From assembly GCA_023422485.1 (NCBI GenBank), contig JAGTAM010000687.1, positions 1 to 56,043 on the forward strand: a DNA stretch of 56,043 nt. The letters run 5' to 3'. Source of the DNA: Pseudomonadota bacterium. Its GTDB lineage: Bacteria > Pseudomonadota > Alphaproteobacteria > Rhizobiales > Beijerinckiaceae. The position numbers were made by a program, and so were the translations under genes. Each line of letters begins with the position of its first letter. Position 1 is the first letter of the stretch. Below, piece after piece: positions 26,610 through 34,494 of this stretch. Below the pieces are notes generated by a model. The model was given only the letters and a program-made list of their open reading frames with translations, was not told the origin of the DNA and searched no databases.

Positions 26610-27284
26610 GGAAACTGCTCCCGGCAGCACGGATACTGCTCAGCGGCAATCCGCCGAATGGCGGGCGGCCGTTAAAAGCCGCAAACCAAGCCTCGCTCTG
26701 GCATGCCGGTCAGCGCCGGAAGGGGAAGAAGCAGGAGCCCTACATCAACCACCTAATGGAGGTCTCACAGATCGTCGCTACCTCCCCGGAAGGCCGCGGA
26801 GATGAGAACGTCATCATCGCGGCGCTGATGCATGATTTGATTGAGGATCAGGAGATCACGGCGGAACGATCGCCGAAATGTTCAGCCGGGACGTGGCGGA
26901 GTTGGTGCTTGAAGTGACCGACGACAAGTCACTCGACAAGCAGATCCGCAAGGCTCTGTAGATCGCCAACGCGCCTTACAAGTCATCACGCGCTGCACTG
27001 ATCAAGCGGGCCGATAAAATCAGCAACGTGTCGGCAGTGGCGGACGATCACCAGTTCACTGGGAGTTGGAACGCCGCATCACATATATCGAGTGGTCACG
27101 CGCCGTGGTGCGAGGATTGCCCATCGCATCGGCGTGCCTGCTCCAGCAGTTCGAGGAAGCCACATCCGGAGCCGATATTTCGAACAGAGGGGAACGACTG
27201 AACTGTCCTCGTGGTGCAACGCATCACGAGGACCTAAGCAGGAGTCATGTCAGCCCTCCCAGGAGGACTAGTTTGGAACTCTAG
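26606..27284 (+). pseudogene. Decayed HD-domain (p)ppGpp hydrolase-like gene
   Basis: The first part, HAGQRRKGKKQEPYINHLME then VIIAALMHDLIEDQEITAE, matches the HD hydrolase of RelA/SpoT and Mesh1-type small alarmone hydrolases (HAGQ, HD). A one-base deletion near 26870 moves the frame; TIAEMFSRDVAELVLEVTDD continues in the other frame, then reaches an in-frame TAG at 26959. ALIKRADKISNVSAVADDH follows, and after a further shift WELERRITYIEWSRAVV. The gene once coded about 190-200 residues. With at least two frameshifts and a stop it is inactive. Confidence 0.8.
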
Positions 27285-27379
27285 GATGGCCAATAGGTGC
27301 GTTGCACCTTGATGCCCCGGCGCTTGCAGGGTGGCTTGCATACCCGTTTCTGACGCCGCGACACCTTACAGACCTGTAA

Positions 27380-27682
27380 TCAGGTAAGGTGAACCCTGGA
27401 ACGGCTGGACGCTGAGACCGCGGAAGCGCCGTACTTGACGAGCGCTGCATCGCGGGCCCGATGCTCGACGTAGGCCTTTAATTTCTCGGGCGATCGTGAT
27501 CCGGCGCCGGCCAGAGTGCAGGGTGCAGGGTGCAGGGTGCAGGGTGCATTGATGATGATGTTATTGATATGGGCTCCGAAATATTTCGCCGAAACCGTAT
27601 CGAATATCTCGATCAGGATTGCCGTGTCATCTGAAGAAAATCCACCTGAAGCCAGTCGCTGATGGGGAGTCGCGCCATGCAA
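27380..27682 (-). CDS. Copy 2 of the three-copy small protein family, with a repeat-made insertion
   Basis: A 100-residue frame homologous to copies 1 and 3: TPHQRLASGGFSSDDTAIL, FDTVSAKYFGAHINNIIIN, then AGAGSRSPEKLKAYVEHRAR and DAALVKYGAS. A TTG at 27682 aligns with the starts of the others. Between the two halves, seven extra residues come from three extra copies of a 7-base repeat (27516-27548); 21 bases keep the frame. So the copy is still open, but the conserved LCTMAGAGS segment is altered. Function unknown. Confidence 0.55.
   Translation of the reverse strand: MHGATPHQRLASGGFSSDDTAILIEIFDTVSAKYFGAHINNIIINAPCTLHPAPCTLAGAGSRSPEKLKAYVEHRARDAALVKYGASAVSASSRSRVHLT
27516..27548. repeat. 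7-base tandem repeat GTGCAGG, 4.7 copies
   Basis: Four perfect GTGCAGG units and a partial fifth lie inside copy 2. Because the unit is seven bases, gain or loss of single units would frameshift the gene; the present state adds three units relative to the paralogs and keeps the frame. This looks like slippage. Confidence 0.9.
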
Positions 27683-27801
27683 GTTCTCCGTTTCGGCGCG
27701 TCCGATCGTGCGTTGCCGACCCAATATGGGGGCACGACGCTCTCAGGCAATAGGGCTGGGGCCTGATGGTTTCAGAAATGTATGATCCGGAGGGGCCGCG
27801 G

Positions 27802-28473
27802 TTAACACTGCTCGCGCACGAGCAAATCCTTCTTCTCCATCCCCGATTGCACGATGTGCAAGATCGCCGGATCAGGCGTGCGCACCAGGCTGTAGGCCTC
27901 CTGCGGCGTGCCGTTCATCCACTGGGCGAACTCATCCTCGGTGCGCAACATCACCGGGCAGCGGTCGTGATTGATGCTGGCCGTCACCGCGTTGGCCGGC
28001 GTCATCATGAACGCGTAGGTGTTCAGCTTTAGAACGGCCCCGTCCTTCTAGAGGATGCCCTTCCATCTCTTCCAGATGCCCGCAAACGCGAATAGCGGAC
28101 GCGGATCCTCGGGATCCTTCAGCGCGAACCAGTGCCACTTGGCCGGCTTGCCGTCGTCAGGCTCACAGAATGCGCTGACCGGGATGAGACAGCGCCGCTC
28201 GTCAAACGATTGCCGCCAGAACCGACTTTCCAGCACCTTGTCGTCGCGGACGTTGGTCACGCGCCGTGGCGCCTTTCCGGGCTGCGGCAGCACGAACCCC
28301 CATGACATGGTGATCAGTTCGCGCTCGCCATCCTCAGCCTGGCGCACGACCGGCGCGGCGTGGCCGGGGAAGATGGCCTGCAGCGGCGCGATCTGGGTGG
28401 AGCGATTATGGGGCACCCGGAAGAGCCGGCGGATCGCGTCAACGTTGCGGGTCTGGGAATAGAGATTGCACAT
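27802..28473 (-). pseudogene. SRAP (SOS-associated peptidase, YedK/HMCES-like) with an in-frame amber stop
   Basis: The frame starts MCNLYSQTRNVDAIRRLF, where Cys2 is the catalytic and DNA-crosslinking residue. It continues with TNVRDDKVLESRFWRQSF, which carries the NVR(A)-like Asn, RRCLIPVSAFCEP with the family Glu/Cys-Pro region, and RPLFAFAGIWKRWKG. A TAG at 28048-28050 then interrupts it; the same frame goes on with LNTYAFMMTPANA and INHDRCPVMLRTEDE, which holds the conserved His, to a TAA at 27802. The total of 223 sense codons is normal for SRAP. SRAP proteins shield abasic sites in single-stranded DNA. Confidence 0.85.
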
Positions 28474-28922
28474 TCGTGCCAGATAGCACGAAAGGCGGGC
28501 GAGCGCGTCATTGAAGGGAACAATGGCGCACTCGTCCACGCATCGCCACTTTGCCGGAGCGGATTGACCAGCCGATATCAAGCTATCGGCCGCTCCAGAA
28601 AGCGGATCAGCCAGTCTTCCGCTCCGATGGGATAACTACCCGAGTGATCAGGGGTTCCAAAATTAACAAAGGAACTCCTCAAACACAGTGTCGCTTCCCC
28701 GCATGACTTCTTCAACCAACGCCGGCGAGAAGCTTCGCGCTCACGCCTGTAAAAGCGATAACGGAAAGTTTCCTGACTTCTCGCGCGACCCAGCGGGCAC
28801 CGATCTGCCCCTGGGTGACGGCGTGTCCCGATGGGAGCACCTTCGCGGCGTTTGATCTGGGCGCGGATCGCCGAGCATGCCCGCGCCGTAGTCCGGAGCT
28901 AAGCCAGGCGCCTGACGTCCAA
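28474..28922. other. Stretch without a convincing gene
   Basis: A 50-codon plus-strand frame (28703-28855, starting MTSSTNAGEK) is the most protein-like item but has no ribosome site or family match. No repeats were seen. Confidence 0.4.
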
Positions 28923-29084
28923 TCAAGATGGAAACAAGCGCGGAAAGAAAACGAAGTACAGCGCACTCAACACCAAAATGGCCATCAGTGTCGAACCGAT
29001 AAGAACGCGCAAATTGGAGCGCGTGCGGCTGCCTTGGCGCGCTTCTACCGTTGTGCGCTCGGTCGGTGATTCGTCGTTATCCAT
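28923..29084 (-). CDS. 53-residue single-pass membrane protein
   Basis: The frame begins MDNDESPTERTTVEARQGSR, an acidic and then basic soluble head, followed by a single hydrophobic helix LRVLIGSTLMAILVLSALYF and a short tail ending FPS. It has the look of the short EARQG-containing membrane proteins found in many Bradyrhizobium genomes (from memory). No strong ribosome site is seen. The predicted topology is N-terminus inside. Function unknown. Confidence 0.6.
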   Translation of the reverse strand: MDNDESPTERTTVEARQGSRTRSNLRVLIGSTLMAILVLSALYFVFFPRLFPS

Positions 29085-29421
29085 CCGTGCCACGCGAAAC
29101 TATTCCTTTGAGTGTCGGGCGAGCCTCATACTTCCAAACGTGTGAAACTACCAATTGATCCACAAACATGCATTCACTTGAGCTGATCCCCGCGGCGCGG
29201 TCCACCTTGGCATCGACCGTCGGCGGCGCCTTGTGCGCCTCCGCCTGGATGTGCAGCTTCGGCGTGCGGGGTGCGCTGTTCGAGCGTGAAGGTCACGCCC
29301 TACACTTCGGACCGAGGAGGCCATTGCGGCGCTCGTTGGCGACCCAGCTGTCGGCCTCCGCGAAGCGAACCATGGTACTCGACCGGCATGCATCTATCGT
29401 ATGCGACTACGTGCAAGGGCC
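29085..29421. other. Stretch without a convincing gene
   Basis: Open frames on both strands are very Arg/Ser-rich and lack family motifs. The terminator that follows suggests a plus-strand transcript once ended here, but no gene for it was found. Confidence 0.4.
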
Positions 29422-29444
29422 AGCCCCGCTACGGCGGGGCTTTT
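29422..29444 (+). terminator. Intrinsic terminator, plus strand
   Basis: AGCCCCGC-TACG-GCGGGGCT followed by TTT: an 8-bp stem with a tetraloop. It closely resembles the hairpin at 6353-6376. No clear plus-strand gene precedes it. Confidence 0.6.
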
Positions 29445-29488
29445 GCTGGCCGCCGCAGGAGCATCTGGTCACCGCCGCACCGGAAATT

Positions 29489-29740
29489 TCAACTGCCTCC
29501 GATGACTCTTTCCGGGATGGTGACCATCGCGTAGCGCGCACGATGCTCGGCGTAGGCGGCGAGCTTTTCTGGCGCCCGGGAGCCAGCGCTTGCCATCGTG
29601 CAGAGCGCGTCCACGATGACGTCATCAATTCGGTTGTCATCGTAAGCGGCCGACACGCTATCGAAAACCGAAATCAACATTTCGGTTTCGTCGTCGTCAA
29701 ACCCTGCGGCGGTGAGTTTTTGGTGTGAAGCTGAGGTCAT
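29489..29740 (-). CDS. Copy 3 of the three-copy small protein family, intact
   Basis: An 83-residue protein starting MTSASHQKLTAAGFDDDETE. It aligns with copies 1 and 2 over its whole length: MLISVFDSVSAAYDDNRIDD, VIVDALCTMASAGSRAPEKL and AAYAEHRARYAM. The protein is acidic in the first half and ends with a helix rich in Ala and Arg; no signal peptide or membrane segment is seen. It is the only undamaged copy in the window and so probably the functional one. Start at 29740 is supported by alignment with the other copies rather than by a strong ribosome site. Function unknown. Confidence 0.7.
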   Translation of the reverse strand: MTSASHQKLTAAGFDDDETEMLISVFDSVSAAYDDNRIDDVIVDALCTMASAGSRAPEKLAAYAEHRARYAMVTIPERVIGGS

Positions 29741-30642
29741 AGCAGAGGCCCTTCCGGGCGCCTGTTCGTCACCATTCAGATTCCATATGTTACAGCAAGC
29801 TCCGGAGCGGTTTGCAGTCCGGAGCTTGCGAGGCTGCACATGAGACCTGAGGACATCTCACGCACAGCCACCAACGCTCAACAATCCAATTTGTTCCGCT
29901 TCCAAGCGGCGGCTGCCGCAATCCTCTGCGCAGCGTGGATCTGCTGGCACGCCAAATATTGTCACTGGACGGGACGAGCAGGCACACACTCTTATCGACA
30001 GGGCCAACGTGCGCGAGCGCATTTGGTGGCGTGACCGCCACACGAAATTTGATCTTATTAGGAACGGTTGCAGCCGAACACATTGGATTTTGCTGGCCGA
30101 TTTGGAAGAAGATGTCCCCAAAGTCGATTGAGCCGCACCGCGTCGCTCTAGCGCTCAGCAAAAGCTCGTTGGTGGCCATCCCGTTGGCGTTCCTTTTTTG
30201 TTATGCGCGTTACTCAGATGAACCTGATGGCCCTGTTGTCTGCTGTCTCGTAGCCTTCCCGCGCTAAACGCTAGATAAATTGCGGCACATATACACGATC
30301 GCTGGCAAGCTCATCCGCCCCGGGAGCGCGGCAACCCTGATGGAAACTGGGCTGCCACTGGTGAGCGCGATAAGACCACGCTGATCCGCAGGCTGTTGAC
30401 AAGCTAATTGGCGTGGGCAATGAGCGATGAATTACATCCTCGCTATCGCGACTGGTACAGCCGGACCCTACGGTCGCAGTGCTTCACTAGTGAACCACCA
30501 ACGCGTTACTAAATCAGCCTGCGGCGCAATTAGTGGATTGAGCGAATAACTGCTATGGTTGCTTATCGCTGCTTTGTGAATGGCGTTACAGCGACTGGGA
30601 GACGCGACTGTGCTCTTGCCAACCCAATGGGAGCAGGAGCAC
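29741..30642. other. 900-base stretch without a convincing gene
   Basis: Frames at 29790-30179 (minus), 29935-30267 (plus) and 30468-30746 (minus) are open, but they overlap, have no ribosome sites and no recognisable motifs. The stretch probably consists of decayed genes; none could be named. Confidence 0.4.
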
Positions 30643-30873
30643 ATGCCTACCCTCAAAGAACCTAAAACAGGTACATTCGATGCGGCCGATTTGGAGGTCC
30701 TCGACGCCGCGGTGAGCGATGCTTGGGCCGTACTTTCCAACCCCAAGCACAGCAGACCATGGGCCTATACCCGCGAAGAAGTCGCGCGTCACGTGATCAA
30801 CGAAGCGGCCAAAGGTCAGCGTGACCAAGCCACTTTGACGAGACACGCAATTGCTCAGCTTCTGAAGGTATGA
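30643..30873 (+). CDS. Small hypothetical protein
   Basis: A 76-residue protein starting MPTLKEPKTGTFDAADLEVL and continuing with amphipathic helices (AAVSDAWAVLSN, EEVARHVINEAAKG, LTRHAIAQLLKV). It is entirely soluble and helical. The frame extends to 30580, but GGGAGCAGGAG just before 30643 and the composition favour the later start. From memory, similar short proteins occur as hypotheticals in Bradyrhizobium. Function unknown; neighbours give no hint. Confidence 0.6.
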   Translation: MPTLKEPKTGTFDAADLEVLDAAVSDAWAVLSNPKHSRPWAYTREEVARHVINEAAKGQRDQATLTRHAIAQLLKV

Positions 30874-31155
30874 ACAGCGTAGGCTAATCCCTCGTAGCGG
30901 GCAGGCTCACGGGGCTAAGCTTGGAAGGCTATGCCATGTCGCTGTCCGTAGGAGCGACGTGTTAGCGGCACGATGCATCAGTTTTCTGCCTAATCTTGAT
31001 CAATCGGGTTGTCACCAGAACACAAGGCTGCTGCCGGATTGATCATGGACTCGGTTTGATGACGGCTGATGTTGGAACCGTATGGCGGGGTAAAAAGTTG
31101 GCGCTGGAGTAATCGCCCAGATTGCGTGACGTCGGATCGAGAAGAAAGGGCCACG

Positions 31156-31365
31156 ATGACACAGGAGGAGTTTGTAGGGCGTTTGGCATTGCTACGACCG
31201 CGTGATGCTTACACGGTAGATTATTCCACTTTCGAGCAGATATTTTTTCGGGTCGCTGAGGACGACAGCGCACTGACCCGATGTGAAATTTTGGCTAAAA
31301 CGCATGGTTGCACCGTCGTCCATGACCGACCAAACCAGCTTTTCCGCTTCATTCGCGTAGCCTAA
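31156..31365 (+). CDS. Small hypothetical protein
   Basis: A 69-residue frame starting MTQEEFVGRLALLRPRDAY with later CEILAKTHGCTVVHDRPNQL and FRFIRVA. Composition is protein-like, with alternating hydrophobic and charged residues and two Cys, and the predicted fold is alpha/beta. AAAGGG lies about six bases upstream of the ATG. No family recognised. Confidence 0.5.
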   Translation: MTQEEFVGRLALLRPRDAYTVDYSTFEQIFFRVAEDDSALTRCEILAKTHGCTVVHDRPNQLFRFIRVA

Positions 31366-31619
31366 CTCTGAGAACCTTAGCTGACCGGCATTGGCTGGGG
31401 CTCGAAATACACCGCGACGCTCCGCTATCCACAGCACGGACATCGCGGCCGGCTGGCGAGAATTGCCAGCGGACGTGGCGCTCGTATGGGCACACCAACT
31501 TTGCGGCTTACGTCCTTGATGAGACGAGTAACGGCCTCGGCGCGAACACAAACCAGCGCCTCTGGATATTGCGCTGCTCTATGAACGTCCACGGTGGGCT
31601 GGCGGAGCAGCGATGGTGA

Positions 31620-31823
31620 ACTTCACCGACATCATACTCTAATCAAGCTGGTTCATACCGCGAACCGCAAGCTGGTGAACGGCATGCACGATGAGGGATT
31701 TTTCTGACCAACAAGGCGCGATATGTATGCCGCGGGGAAGCGATGGTCATCGCAATTGCTGCCGGTCAGATCGAAAAGGGGCGATTCAACAACAAGCTTC
31801 TGTTCTCGGAAGACCTCTGGTGA
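31620..31823 (+). pseudogene. Frameshifted remnant of a small Rhizobiales hypothetical protein
   Basis: After a frame change at about 31707 the plus strand reads LTNKARYVCRGEAMVIAIAA, GQIEKGRFNNKLLFSEDLW and a stop. This matches a short family I recall from Rhizobiales ending GQ......LFSEDLW, in which the N-terminal half ends ..GF(L/V)T. Here the first half (HTANRKLVNGMHDEGFF) lies one frame away and runs into a TGA. The family's function is unknown. Confidence 0.55.
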
Positions 31824-32042
31824 CCGCACCAACGCAAGCCCAGATTTAACGGTAGCTTGACCCAGTCACTGAACAGAATGGAAAGCGCACGATCGCAATC
31901 TTCGCAATGCGCTCGGCTCCTTGCTCCTGGGGTTGACGGAGCAAATGTTGCAAAGTATTCAAACGAAATGTCATCGCACCATCGAATATGAGCCGGCGGG
32001 CCCCAGACGAACTTCTGGGGAAGGGGATTTGCAGCCCTATAT

Positions 32043-32117
32043 CGGCCCGTAGCTAAATCGGTAGAGCCTCTACCTCATAAGTGGACCGGTGTAGGTCGAA
32101 CCCTGCTGGGGCGACCA
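32043..32117 (+). tRNA. Degenerate tRNA-Met-like sequence (CAT anticodon)
   Basis: A cloverleaf can be drawn. The acceptor CGGCCCG/TGGGGCG has one mismatch and one G-T pair, the D arm is GCTA...GAGC, and the anticodon stem TCTAC/GTGGA has the loop CTCATAA (anticodon CAT). The T stem GTAGG/CCTGC closes a loop of only six bases (TCGAAC, one T missing), and CCA is encoded at 32115-32117. The shortened T loop and the imperfect acceptor suggest a pseudo-tRNA. It lies at the passage from the decayed region to the conserved one and could be an old integration site. Confidence 0.5.
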
Positions 32118-32307
32118 TCAAACCCAGCGCAAACTAAGTGCCGTCTTGCGCGTAAATTTCCCTAGCGACGCCCCACGATGACGTTCAAGCAGCTCTGATC
32201 TCCCCCCTAACCGCGATATCTGCACGTGTGCCCAGCCCATTTTCCCCACCGTCCCTGCATAATATGCGGGCGTGATGTCTTTTCATTCTCGCCTTAAGAG
32301 AAGTCCC

Positions 32308-32335
32308 TTGCAAAACTCAAAGTTGTGTTTATATT
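32308..32335 (+). promoter_or_regulatory. Promoter of the cold-shock gene
   Basis: TTGCAA (32308-32313) and TATATT (32330-32335) are separated by 16 bases in an AT-rich patch. A start near 32342 would give a 5' leader of about 125 bases, typical of cold-shock mRNAs. Confidence 0.55.
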
Positions 32336-32467
32336 ACTTTAATCGACCTTTGCTTGTGACGTCATTCAGAGCCAGTGTGCTCCGTCCGATTTCCCTCTCA
32401 AAATAAATCGATCCAATCCCGCAAGGCACCGCGGGAACCACAACGATTATTTCGAAAGGAAATCGTT

Positions 32468-32677
32468 ATGACTACCGGCACCGTTAAGTGGTTTAATCTC
32501 ACCAAAGGTTTTGGCTTCATTCAGCCGAATGATGGCGGCGCAGATGTTTTCGTCCACATCTCCGCTGTGGAGCGTGCAGGGATGCATTCGCTCGCAGAGG
32601 GCCAGAAGGTCCTTTACGAGATTGTGCAGGATCGCAAGACGGGCAAAAGCTCGGCGGGCAATCTTCAAGTCTCCTAA
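32468..32677 (+). CDS. Cold-shock protein, CspA family
   Basis: A 69-residue single cold-shock domain: TTGTVKWFNLTKGFGFIQPN with RNP1 (KGFGFIQ), then DVFVHISAVERAGM with RNP2 (VFVHIS), and a final strand GKSSAGNLQVS. It binds single-stranded nucleic acid and acts as an RNA chaperone in the cytoplasm. AAAGGAAATCGTT precedes the ATG. The canonical aromatic residues (W, F, F, F) are present. A terminator follows. The gene converges with the serine recombinase. Confidence 0.96.
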   Translation: MTTGTVKWFNLTKGFGFIQPNDGGADVFVHISAVERAGMHSLAEGQKVLYEIVQDRKTGKSSAGNLQVS

Positions 32678-32735
32678 CAATTTCATTCGCCCGGCTGACC
32701 ACGGATGTACTGGCAGCAGAGCTGAGTGACGCGAG

Positions 32736-32764
32736 AGGTCGGGTAGCACACACCCGACCTTTTT
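32736..32764 (+). terminator. Intrinsic terminator of the cold-shock gene
   Basis: A 9-bp perfect stem, AGGTCGGGT/ACCCGACCT, with a 7-base loop runs directly into TTTTTA. The T-run overlaps the stop codon of the convergent recombinase gene (32763-32765), so the two genes share these bases. Confidence 0.92.
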
Positions 32765-33392
32765 ACTTTTTAGCGACGTCGCGTTCTTTCACGAGATCCG
32801 GCCGTCCGCCTTCCAGTTCCTTGGCATCACGCACCCGGCGCAATTCTCTGAACATCGTTGCCCTGGACACCTTCAGCATGGCCGCAACGTCGTGCGAGGA
32901 CAGCTCGCCTGCATCCAGGAGCTTGCGAGCTCTGACGACATCTGTTGGCTCCATCACGCGGCGGCGGCCTGGCAGTTTGCCCCGCGCCTTGGCGGCTGCG
33001 AGCCCGGCTCTAGTTCGTTCCAGGATCAGAGACCGCTCGAACTGTGCTACGGCGGCCATGATGTTGAGCACGAACTTACCGGTCGATCCCTTCGTGCTCA
33101 ATCCATCCTCAGTTGTGATGAAGTGGATGCTGCGCTTCTCCAGGTCCACGAGGATATTGACAAGGTGCGGCAGCGACCGGCCGATCCGGTCCAGCTTGAA
33201 GCACGCCAGAGTATCCCCTTGGTTGAGCACAGCGAGGGCCTTGGCGAGCTGAGGCCTATCATGGCGAGCGCCGGAAGCCTTCTCGACATAGATCTGTTCC
33301 GGCTCCACTCCCAATCGGCGAGCAGCATCAACCTGAGCGTTCAGGTTCTGATCTTTCGTACTGACCCGTGCATAAAACACCGTTTTAGCCAT
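32763..33392 (-). CDS. Serine recombinase (resolvase/invertase family)
   Basis: A 209-residue small serine recombinase. MAKTVFYARVSTKDQNLNAQ carries the nucleophile Ser11 (YARVST), FKLDRIGRSLPHLV the conserved Arg residues, and FERSLILERTRAGLAAAKAR the E helix. A C-terminal helix-turn-helix follows (SSHDVAAMLKVSRATMFREL). Such enzymes resolve cointegrates or invert DNA segments, and they often travel with Tn3-type transposons or plasmids. No transposase partner or res site was identified. The start at 33392 matches the family; an upstream ATG at 33461 is less likely. It lies next to the tRNA-like sequence. Confidence 0.93.
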   Translation of the reverse strand: MAKTVFYARVSTKDQNLNAQVDAARRLGVEPEQIYVEKASGARHDRPQLAKALAVLNQGDTLACFKLDRIGRSLPHLVNILVDLEKRSIHFITTEDGLSTKGSTGKFVLNIMAAVAQFERSLILERTRAGLAAAKARGKLPGRRRVMEPTDVVRARKLLDAGELSSHDVAAMLKVSRATMFRELRRVRDAKELEGGRPDLVKERDVAKK

Positions 33393-33750
33393 CGCCTTGC
33401 CCCTCGTCCGTTGAGACAGGATTTTGAGACTCATACATGCGCCAATTCTGACACCAGTCAATGAGACTGTAGCAAAAACGAAGGTTTTTGAGCTTCAACC
33501 TCAATTGGCTTATCGATCCGGTTGCAGAACGGTGCCCAGCAGCTGCGCGTGCAGACGGTAGGACGGCACGAGTTTTATGTCGGCGTGCCACCTACCGCAA
33601 ACTGGACACTAAGCATGTTCTGGCAACGAGCTTCGAGCTGTCGATCCAACGTCTCTGCAGTGTCAATGAGAAGCGGCGCTGGAACGCGCGAGACTGCCGT
33701 TCAGTCGACTTTTGATCGCTGACCCGACCTCAAACTAAGGCGTCGGTGTA
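33393..33750. other. Stretch without a convincing gene
   Basis: This 358-base region upstream of the recombinase has only short frames on the plus strand (33488-33722). It could contain the res/inversion site of the recombinase, but no clear inverted repeats were found by eye. Confidence 0.35.
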
Positions 33751-34494
33751 TTAATTGATTGCTACCATCACAAATGTGCCGCGCCCACAAAGTCGCCGCG
33801 CGCCGGTTTTGAGGTTCTCAGCCAACAGTTCTACATAGATGGTCATCGAGCGGCGGCCTGATGTGACGAGGCGCGGGACCAATTCAATGACCTCCCCGTT
33901 CTGGACCTGACTGACGAAATCGACATGCTGCGATGAAACCAGCACCACGGCTTTGCGGCAATGCCGCGATGCGACCACGAAAGCGGACTTGGCCATGGCA
34001 GCAAGCGCATTGCCGCCATAAAGGCTGCCGTAGTGGCTGGTCTGCTCGGGAAAGACAAGCTCGACCATCCGCAGATCGCCGTCCTCGGACGTTGGCGCGA
34101 TCAGCAATGGCGGCAAGCGTCCGCCATAGGCAGAAAGTCCATCGCCGACGGCCACCATATTGAAGCGGCCACGCCCACACAGGCGCCGCTCGCCGGAAAG
34201 CGGGGCCTCCGCGATCATCTCCACTTCCGCCGACAGCGAACGCTTGCCGACACGAATAACGCGGCCGGACAGTTCGATGATTTCGCCGAGGTTAGCCGGG
34301 GCAGTGAAGTCGATCCTTTCGCACGAGGCCGTCACAAAATCCACCTTGGCATGGCGCGAGGCGGCGATGAACGCCACCTTATCCATGGAGGCCAATCCGA
34401 CGCCACCAAACATCGTACCGTGGTGATTGGTATCGCCAGGAAAAACGATATCGATCAGCCGCGTTACGGGCTGCGAAGGACCTGCCGCACTCAT
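33751..34494 (-). CDS. Acyl-CoA thioesterase with two hotdog domains
   Basis: A 247-residue protein with two fused hotdog domains. Domain 1 (about residues 10-115) has NHHGTMFGGVGLASMDKVAF and SCERIDFTAPANLGEIIELS; domain 2 (about 145-245) has SHYGSLYGGNALAAMAKSAF and SSQHVDFVSQVQNGEVIELV. It belongs to the BACH/YciA acyl-CoA thioesterase class, hydrolysing acyl-CoA to fatty acid and CoA. Its ATG overlaps the metE TGA (ATGA), so it is translationally coupled to metE. The link of this function to methionine synthesis is not evident. Confidence 0.93.
   Translation of the reverse strand: MSAAGPSQPVTRLIDIVFPGDTNHHGTMFGGVGLASMDKVAFIAASRHAKVDFVTASCERIDFTAPANLGEIIELSGRVIRVGKRSLSAEVEMIAEAPLSGERRLCGRGRFNMVAVGDGLSAYGGRLPPLLIAPTSEDGDLRMVELVFPEQTSHYGSLYGGNALAAMAKSAFVVASRHCRKAVVLVSSQHVDFVSQVQNGEVIELVPRLVTSGRRSMTIYVELLAENLKTGARRLCGRGTFVMVAIN

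Noticed and set aside
27362..27391. CACCTTAC/GTAAGGTG inverted repeat at the end of copy 2, considered as a transposon end or terminator.
   Set aside because: No T-run, no partner repeat elsewhere in the window, and the arms overlap the stop codon; probably a simple 3' hairpin.
32001..32020. CCCCAGA/TCTGGGG hairpin before the tRNA-like sequence, considered as a terminator.
   Set aside because: No T-run follows and no gene ends just before it; no role could be supported.
33393..33750. Possible invertible segment or res site next to the serine recombinase.
   Set aside because: No convincing pair of inverted recombination sites could be found by eye.
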